Source of the DNA: Heliopora coerulea
Taxonomy: Eukaryota > Cnidaria > Anthozoa > Scleralcyonacea > Helioporidae
DNA: 64,000 nt
Assembly: GCA_030142905.1 (NCBI GenBank)
Contig: JASJOG010000198.1
Location: 372,001-436,000 of the forward strand
Direction: 5' to 3'
Shown here: positions 57,201 to 64,000 of the stretch, piece after piece
Layout of the letters: every line of letters begins with the position of its first letter
Position numbering within the stretch: position 1 is the stretch's first letter
Notes under the pieces: generated by a model
The model's database searches: none
Seen by the model: only the letters and a program-made list of their open reading frames with translations
What the model was told of the DNA's origin: nothing
Position numbers and translations under genes: made by a program

Positions 57201-60200
57201 GCCCCTCCCATGGCTACACTACTGGTTTAAACCAGTTGTGTTAATTTGTTCATGATAGCTTGCAATTGCTGTAAGTAATTTATGGTGTTCAAGTGTTTCT
57301 CCGTTCAAGTACAAGTTTTTCTTACTTTTAATAGCTGTTAGTTGGTTCAGAAGATTTTGACATCCGTGTTTTCAAAGATGATGAAATGGTCAGCGAGATG
57401 ACTGAAACAGAGGTAGAATATTCAGTTGAGTTACCATGTAATGTTAGGTAGTTTACATTTTCAACCCTTTCCTTGAATATTCCACATTACTGGCAATTAA
57501 TGGAAATGAACAGAATGTTTTCATGATAATCTGACAGTGCTGAAGTTAAATGAAAAATGTTTACTCAAGCGGGATTTGAACTTGCACCTTCGGGATACCG
57601 GTACGCGAGTCAACATTTTTCAGTTGACTTTGGCTGTATTAGATTATCACAAAAAGTTTCTGTTCGTGTATCTCTGAGGTTGATTCTGAAAAGTGATGGA
57701 AATGAGCTGAGTAGATTCTGGACCATTACTGGATGAGGTTAAGCATGATAACGAAACTTTGAAACGGTTCTAATTTCACATATCCATTTCACATATGAAA
57801 TTTTCACATGCGAGACTTTGTGAAATTTCTATTATTAGGGCTATTTATTGTTGGATTTGGTTTACGGACAAAAACGATTAACCTGATAACCTTGGTAATT
57901 CTCACCATATTCCAAAGACCGAATTCAATGACCATTTGCCTTTATAAAATAACACATTTCCCTCAGACTCTCTGGTTGTACGCGCCTTATGTTCTCTCAG
58001 AGTACAGAGATATGCAGACGTCATTTTATTTTGTTTTAGACTACTGAGACACAGATGATGTCACAAAAACTCAAAAAAACCTTGGTTATTTTACGAAACA
58101 AATAGAAAATAACTTTCGTGTCTCTGTACTGTGATAGAAACATCCATGACGCCATTTCAACGGGAAAAATACTGCGAAGTGAAAAAGATGCTTTTATTCA
58201 TTTGTAAACGACCTTAAGTGCAGCTGCGCGAGTTGAACACTTTATTTCCTTGTAGCGTATAACGAGAGTAAATTTAATACTTTTGCCATCGAACAAAAGT
58301 CTTCTTGTCGACGCCTGTTGTTTTGAAGTTTATTTTGAATTCGACCCCTACGAATTTCGTTTTCCTGCAGGACACGTTGTTTATGAAAAGGGCCCACACA
58401 GCGCAACGATAGTAAAAGCGATACTTGTATATTAAGAGAGGATTTGATACGATCATAATTATACATACGAAAAATCTGACGGCCCCAGCCGAGAATCAAA
58501 CCCAAGGTCTCCGAATCTAAATATGATCGTATCAAATCCTCTCTTCATATATATATATATATATATATATATAAATGTTGTTTAAAAGCCTCCTGTATAC
58601 AAGAGTCGTGTATCACTCCGCTACTTGAGGAAGTCGCCTAAGAGGCTTCACTCTACGTTGTGAAGATGAGATGTCTTCCGGTTAGAGAACTGAGAATGGT
58701 GGCTAATTCAGTATATATGAAAATTTCTAACTGTCCTAGCTGTGTCTCATTAGCTCAGAGGTCAATTAGATTCGGAGACCTTGGGCTCGATTCCCGGCCG
58801 GAGCAGTCAGATTTTTCGTATATATAAATATAAAAGCGATACCAAATGTTACGCTATTCTCCCTTCGTTTTTGTAGGCCGTAATGTGTATTTGCCCCTTG
58901 TATGGAAGCAGGTTTGGTTATGCGTTGTCCAATGGCACTGTGGGAACTTACGAGAAAGCCACCAGGCTATGGAGGATAAAGGTAATCAGGTTCACGTGAC
59001 CTTCCGTGGCAAAAATTAAACAGTAATGTAATTTGTATGTTGGAGTTGATTGTCTGTGGTATCACCAAGGTCCCAAACGCAGATTGTGCGTAACATTCAT
59101 CCCATTTGACATCATTATTAACACGTGGCTGCCGCATGGACGACACATGTCAAACCTTCTCTGCAGCTCACCATCTAAAGCCCAGTTTACACAGTTAACA
59201 TTTTGGGCACGACATGGCTAAAATTTTGGCATGGGTGCCACTCCGCTTTAGGGCACGGTACGGATGATTTTCATAGTGTAAACGGCGCGGACTTCTTAAA
59301 ATTTAGCCCTGCCGAGAACCTCTGAATATGTAGGTCTCGGTACGGCTGATTAGTCGTACCGTGCCCAAAATGTTACTGTGTAAACAGGGTTTGGGTCTCG
59401 GTAGCTCAATAATTAGAGTGCGTTACTTGTCATTACTGTTGCACCTTCGACCTCCGTCTGGGGCTCAGAAATCGTTTTCTGAAGTTAGGGTTTGACGAAC
59501 GTTCATCTATCATCCAGTTCTCAGAGTATTCTTTACGCCATCCTAATTCCACACAATAGGTGAGGAGGGGCATTTCGTCGTTTGTAACGCAATTTCCAGC
59601 GCTTAAATAACGGTGAGCTGGTGGCTGCATTTAAATAAAAACGCTGATCGACCAAGTAGAATTGTTTGGAAGTGTTTAGAAGCAGGAAAAAGAACACGTC
59701 TTTTGCTTTCCTACTTTTCGAATTTAAAGTACATTCCTTTCACGTCGGTGTTTCAGGTTTCGTAAACTCCCGAACTTAAATGAACGAAGTGAATGTTGTA
59801 CACAAATGTTGTGATTGAGGTAGCCCGATGTTCTTACAAATGATAAATGGACATGCATCAAACTCGTTAAGTAAGAAAACGTTTTTCTGAGTGGACGAGC
59901 GTCTACGTAAACCTGAAACAACATCAATCCTCACCTTCACAACAACTGTTTTTACGATTTACGAACATGATTACCTTTTCAAGAGAGTGGAAGGGGTTCT
60001 TTGTTGAAGGGTAAACAGAGCAGGTATGGTAATTCTCTTAGATAATTCACTGTTGTGATAATGGTTGCTTTAGTCGAAGAACCAAGCCGTTGCATTGTGC
60101 AGTTACGACTTGAATAACGATGGAGTGCCGGAGCTCATCACTGGTTGGTCCAATGGAAAAGTAAGTTTTACTTTTGCAGTTTTTTAATCAAGTATTGTTT

Positions 60201-62046
60201 GGCAAGGTATCCACACATCATCAAAATGTCTGAAAATGTCTTTAACTCGTAGAAGAGTATAAGAATTTATAATACCCTAGAAAGTCCTTGAAAGCAAGTA
60301 ATATTTCCTTATACTAACCCTGAAAAAAATAAACATTCACGATTACATTTTGGCACTTGGTTGCATGAAACACAAGAACATTCGCTAATATGTTCGACCT
60401 CATAATTAAATCGAGAAACAAATTTTATAAGTTTAATTTCAAAGGAATCCAACAAGTGATTTTCAGTAATTTTGATATTAATGTGATATGTTGTAAGTGT
60501 TAAATTAAGGGGTAAAGTAAATAGCGGGTTAGGGCTTCACGAATCCTTCATCGATCATCTAATTTTTATATTGTTGCTATCATGATCCCGTAATGTCATA
60601 TTGTCATGATGTTGCCATCGTATTTTGGCTGATTTGTCACCGTATAGCTATCTTATCCTCGTAAAGTCGTTATTGCTGTCACATTGCCGTCGTATTATCG
60701 TCCTATTGCCCGCCATGTTTCGTGTTACCATCGTAAGCCACCGTATTTTGTCTACCTATCGTGTTCCTGGTGATGTTGGGGCAGTGGCGTGACGGACTAC
60801 GGTCAGGGTTAGAGCAACTCCTAAGGGCCCCTGACCTCTAAGGGACCCCCGATGAATCTGTAAAGACAATTGAGATTAAAGTCTTGTAATACGTGTCTAT
60901 ACTAAGGCGGATGACGGGCCTCCCCGAACGAAGATCTCCTAAGGGCCCCCAATAGTTCAATTACGCCATTGTGTAGGGGTGCCATTATTTTTCCATTTTG
61001 CTTCAGCCACGCCCTCGTTGATGAAACAGTAAATTCGTTAATCCTTCTTGTCATAGATTGATGCTCGAAGTGAGAGAAACGGAGAAGTTATTTTCAAAGA
61101 TAATTTGCCTTCCGCAATTGCTGGCATTGTACAAGGAGATTATAGACTGGACGGTAAAGAGGAACTCATTTGCTGCTCAGTTGACGGAGAAGGTTAGCAT
61201 TGGTTAGCATCCAATTATAGGACTGAGTTATTACATTTTGATATAGGACCAGGAAACGGTAAACCTTCGTAGACTTCCACTTCAAGAAAAACAATTTAGG
61301 TGTAACTAACTAACTTTAGGTGTTTCGTTTCACGATCATCCCCAGTGTAATATGAAGAGAAAATTTCATGATTAACCTACTCTGCTAAAGGTAACTTGAA
61401 AAACTGAATTGAACTTTTTCAATGTAGGTTAATGGTGAAATTTTCTCTTCATGTAAATGATAGGGGTATCTCAAGAAGAGGCAGTTCATGACCCTCGATT
61501 CAATTCAGTACAATTTAATTCAATCCAGTTCAATCTGATTCTGTTCAAGTTAATTCGATTCAGTTCGATTTGATTCAATATTAGTCTTTATTGAAAGAGG
61601 GTTTAAACTATTGTAAAGCCATACGGCTGGTTAGTTATTAGAATCATCTCCCTGGCTCTCACTAATTTAAATCCCAATCAGTAAACTAAAGATGCAAGTA
61701 AAGATTAAAATATTTACAAACAGTTATAACTATTTTTCCAGTTCGGGGTTATTTACCATCGTCACCCCAAAGCAGCGGTAATCTGATGGGGGTTAACGTT
61801 GAACAACAAACCATGAGAGACTTAAATCAAACACGCCAAAACTTACTCCTAGAGCTTAAGAACTACGAAGAAAACTCTAAGGTAATTATGTTATGTAGCT
61901 ATGTGCATAAACACATCTGGACATACCTAGATGATGCACACATTAACAAACCTTCCTAACAACCAACCAACCAACCAACCAACCAACCAACCAACCAACC
62001 AACCAACCAACCAACCTACCTACCTACCTGCCTACCTGCCTGCCTA

Positions 62047-62117
<71 letters not shown>

Positions 62118-63732
62118 ACCTACCTACCTACCTACCTACTGATCTACATACCTGCCTGGCTGCCTTACCTTTGTACCTTCCTGACCACCTACCTTACTTA
62201 TCGACTTACGCACCTTGTTTACTCAACTAGCTAGCTAGCTATCTACTACCTAAATACTACCTACCTACCGATCTGTATCTGCAGGTCGGTCAGTCGATGC
62301 GTTCTAGTGGTAGCAGGGATGTCGACCAGTCCAAACTGGGAATAATCCCGGCCAATACACAGCTTCAGACCTCGCTGACCATCAACGCTGGCTCGGAGGA
62401 GGTTCAGGCGTCTGTCGAACTGTTGATTGCAACGAGCAACGAGACTTTGATTAGAGCAGTAATGATCTTTGCCGAGGGAATCTTCGAAGGTGAAAGTCAC
62501 GTTGTTCATCCACTGCAGTCTGCAATCAGCAACAACTTGCTGATACCCGTGGTTCCTCCGAAAGATCTACCCGTTGATTTGCACATCAAGGCCTTTGTTG
62601 GGACCAAGACGAGGTGAGATACACTGAGATACCTAAGCAAGGGCGTAGTTTAGCCATTTTGATCGGGCATAGGCGTACGGGGCGGGGGGGGGGCAACTGT
62701 CCCCCCAAAAAAAATTTGGAGAGGACCAGATTCGGGCAAATAGCTCAGGTAGAATTGGGAAAAATGAATTTCTAAGCGTGATTAAAACAGAAAAATTTTC
62801 AAAAATCGGTGACGATGAACAAGAGTTTGGATACTAGTGTGCATTCAGGTTGCCATATATATACCGTGTGCAGTATGTAGTTCTTATTCCTAGGTTTTTT
62901 CTAACTAAACATTCAAGCAGAGCGATTCGGGCAGATCGTCTCTGCCCCTCCCAAAATGATTAGGGCCCGTACGCCTATGTGATTGGGGGAGTGTCCAGTT
63001 TAATTTTCCCGAATATTATATTCTTTAACAAATTGTCCGAATTTAATTTGACGCGCATTCAGGTCATGAATGGCCTAAATCCTCCTTAAGAGTCGTTCAT
63101 CTTAAAGATATCGACCCCTGTAGAGATTAAAGGATTGGTCGGCAGTATCAGTTAGGACTTTGTAGCCGGCCATGGACTTGGGAGAGAAACATTAGGTGCT
63201 TTAGGAGGCTGGGCTTTGACCCTGAGACGCTTGCCCAAACTGATTGTTCTCGTACGATAGGCGCCACCATTGGTTACCATCTTTTAGTGCAACTTAAACC
63301 CCTACAGATTTATGTGTGACCTCTGTACAAACGCCTAGGTGTGAGCTGTTCCATCAATTTGTTACTTAGTCGGTGGTGCAGCAACAGCTAGGAAAGTTAA
63401 ACTTATTTTAACTCTCAAGTCATCTCAGACAGTGTTCATGCCCACCACAGGTGCATTCCTTCTAACTGATGCCTGCTCCTGCGCGCTGACATTCGGGCAC
63501 TTAAAAAAGGCCTACGTTCACATTACTGCTTGTGCACACAATGCTAGGAAACCTGGTCTGAACAGGCCCCAAGAAGGTTGTTTATTTCGTTGTTACTTAC
63601 ATGTCCAAGACGTGGAAATGTTATTTTGTCCAACCACCAAGTAAGGGTAAGTTGTGTAATATCCTGTCTAATGCGTAATTTGCTTTGTAGTTCGCAGTTC
63701 CACGTCTTCGAGTTGACTCGTCAATTACCCAG
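54280..63732 (+). CDS. BBS2: BBSome subunit BBS2, 5' part (runs off right edge)
   Basis: Eleven exons: 54280-54396, 55118-55336, 55844-55969, 56586-56648, 57335-57412, 58877-58981, 60074-60160, 61057-61192, 61742-61881, 62285-62613, 63691-63732; all GT-AG and in phase, ~480 codons of a ~720-aa family. BBS2 is a core BBSome subunit that partners BBS7 and helps move membrane proteins in and out of cilia. The start is ATG at 54280 ([14 protein letters not shown]), as in vertebrates. The N-terminal beta-propeller (~1-330) shows [96 protein letters not shown] and SVDGEVRGYLP. A helical segment [11 protein letters not shown] (~345) and the gamma-adaptin-ear-like part [19 protein letters not shown] (~430) follow, then [15 protein letters not shown]. 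No key residue looks broken. The remaining exons are beyond base 64000. Confidence 0.97.
56701..57227. mobile_element. TIR element with AACCAGT-GTAGCCA ends in BBS2 intron 4
   Basis: Left aaccagttgcgtagccagga, right inverse aaccagtagtgtagccatgg. Near both ends is a C- or G-rich block (ggaggggcag; cccccctgcccctccc). 527 bp, no ORF. Starts ~50 bp after the exon at 56586-56648. Confidence 0.8.
57565..57615 (-). repeat. Truncated tRNA-like relic
   Basis: On the minus strand, gtgcaagttcaaatcccgct looks like a B-box/T-arm, preceded by gactcgcgtaccggtatccc. The 5' half is missing. In BBS2 intron 5. Confidence 0.4.
58435..58545 (-). repeat. tRNA-derived repeat, third family, inverted partner
   Basis: Bounded by aagagaggatttgatacgat and its exact inverse. 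The inside, on minus, reads attcggagaccttgggtttg then attctcggctggggc and gtcagatttttcgtat, which matches the plus-strand copy at 58735-58830. A (TA)n tract at 58549-58575 follows. Confidence 0.65.
58735..58830 (+). repeat. tRNA-derived repeat, third family, plus copy
   Basis: ttagctcagaggtcaattag (A-box like), gggctcgattcccggcc (B-box like) and the tail gtcagatttttcgtatata. With 58435-58545 it forms an inverted pair ~200 bp apart in BBS2 intron 5. Confidence 0.6.
59177..59393. mobile_element. TIR element, family B copy 2
   Basis: Left aaagcccagtttacacagtt then aacattttgggcac, right inverse aaccctgtttacacagtaac then attttgggcac: TIRs of ~35 bp. Its partner is at 50248-50491. It directly abuts the tRNA-derived repeat at 59396. 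In BBS2 intron 6. Confidence 0.82.
59396..59525 (+). repeat. tRNA-derived repeat, second family, copy 2
   Basis: gtctcggtagctcaataatt (A-box like), cgacctccgtctggggct, then agaaatcgttttctga and gtttgacgaacgttcatc. The tail matches the minus-strand copy at 22155-22290. Not a functional tRNA: the anticodon arm does not form. Confidence 0.6.
61960..62155. repeat. (CCAA)n (CCTG)n (CCTA)n array in BBS2 intron 9
   Basis: Three pure tetranucleotide blocks follow one another, ccaa, cctg and ccta, then degenerate cctacct sequence to about 62270. The array ends close to the acceptor at 62284. Reading frames across it (for example 61931-62230) are artefacts. The sense is (CCTA)-like, as in the FDPS intron 8 transcript. 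Confidence 0.92.
62640..62995. repeat. Possible TIR element with GTACGCCTAT ends in BBS2 intron 10
   Basis: ggcataggcgtacggggc near 62667 and its inverse gggcccgtacgcctatgtg near 62963 flank a G/C-rich block, a cccccccaaaa tract and AT-rich sequence. It resembles the family at 56701-57227 in having gcccctccc near an end. Confidence 0.5.
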
Positions 63733-64000
63733 GTTAGACAGACTTTTTATAAACTTTGTAAATACTCTGGGGCCGGTTGTTAGCGTTAATCCAAGACGGC
63801 TGATTGGCTCTAGTCCATAGTTACCGGTCAATTGTGTAAGTCTTCAGTTAATAGCACTAATCCAAGACTGATATAAAAACGAGATGTTCCGTAGGCAGTA
63901 TAAAACAGCACGAAATAGTTAAAAGCTTGGTAGACTGCCGAATTTATGATGAAGATTTCCAACGTTTCGAGCTATGACCCTTCGTCGGAGAGTGAAACGA

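Noticed and set aside
61931..62230. Plus-strand ORF of Asn-Gln-Pro-Thr then Leu-Pro-Ala-Cys repeats
   Set aside because: Translation of the (CCAA)(CCTG)(CCTA) array in BBS2 intron 9.

Overview
This is a eukaryotic window: intron-rich, AT-rich, with canonical GT-AG splicing and a heavy load of short non-autonomous mobile elements. A ciliary BBSome gene and an animal-type three-repeat MYB gene make it metazoan. The gene set and the repeat style (long-terminal-inverted-repeat MITEs, tRNA-derived SINEs, pure tetranucleotide arrays) look most like an anthozoan cnidarian such as a stony coral or sea anemone. The species call is inference, because no sequence search was possible.

Layout, left to right. 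(1) 485-1916, minus: the first two coding exons of a farnesyl diphosphate synthase (FDPS) paralogue that runs off the left edge. (2) 6939-16431, minus: a complete FDPS gene, 10 coding exons and 349 codons, with every splice phase consistent. The two FDPS genes are a head-to-tail tandem pair and share a 25-nt microexon. (3) 24671-28145, plus: a 4-exon creatinase (creatine amidinohydrolase) of 405 aa, the full length of the bacterial enzyme, and a possible old transfer from bacteria. (4) 31489-48890, minus: a complete MYB (c/A/B-Myb type) transcription factor gene, 14 coding exons and about 691 aa. (5) 54280-63732, plus: the first 11 coding exons (about 480 aa) of BBS2, which runs off the right edge. 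MYB and BBS2 are divergent and about 5.4 kb apart.

The genes look like ordinary neighbours and not a pathway cluster. FDPS is isoprenoid synthesis, creatinase is creatine breakdown, MYB is cell-cycle transcription and BBS2 is ciliary trafficking. The spaces between them hold no further gene I can support. They hold repeats: several TIR elements, at least nine copies of a ~100-bp hairpin repeat, two families of tRNA-derived repeats, a 34-bp minisatellite, long palindromes and one decayed LINE fragment. Four of the nine FDPS introns contain tetranucleotide arrays.

The most interesting signals are: the complete FDPS has Ser where most animal FDPS have the first of two chain-length-limiting Phe residues before the first Asp-rich motif, which predicts a longer product such as C20; the tandem FDPS pair; and an intron-bearing, apparently intact creatinase in an animal genome.
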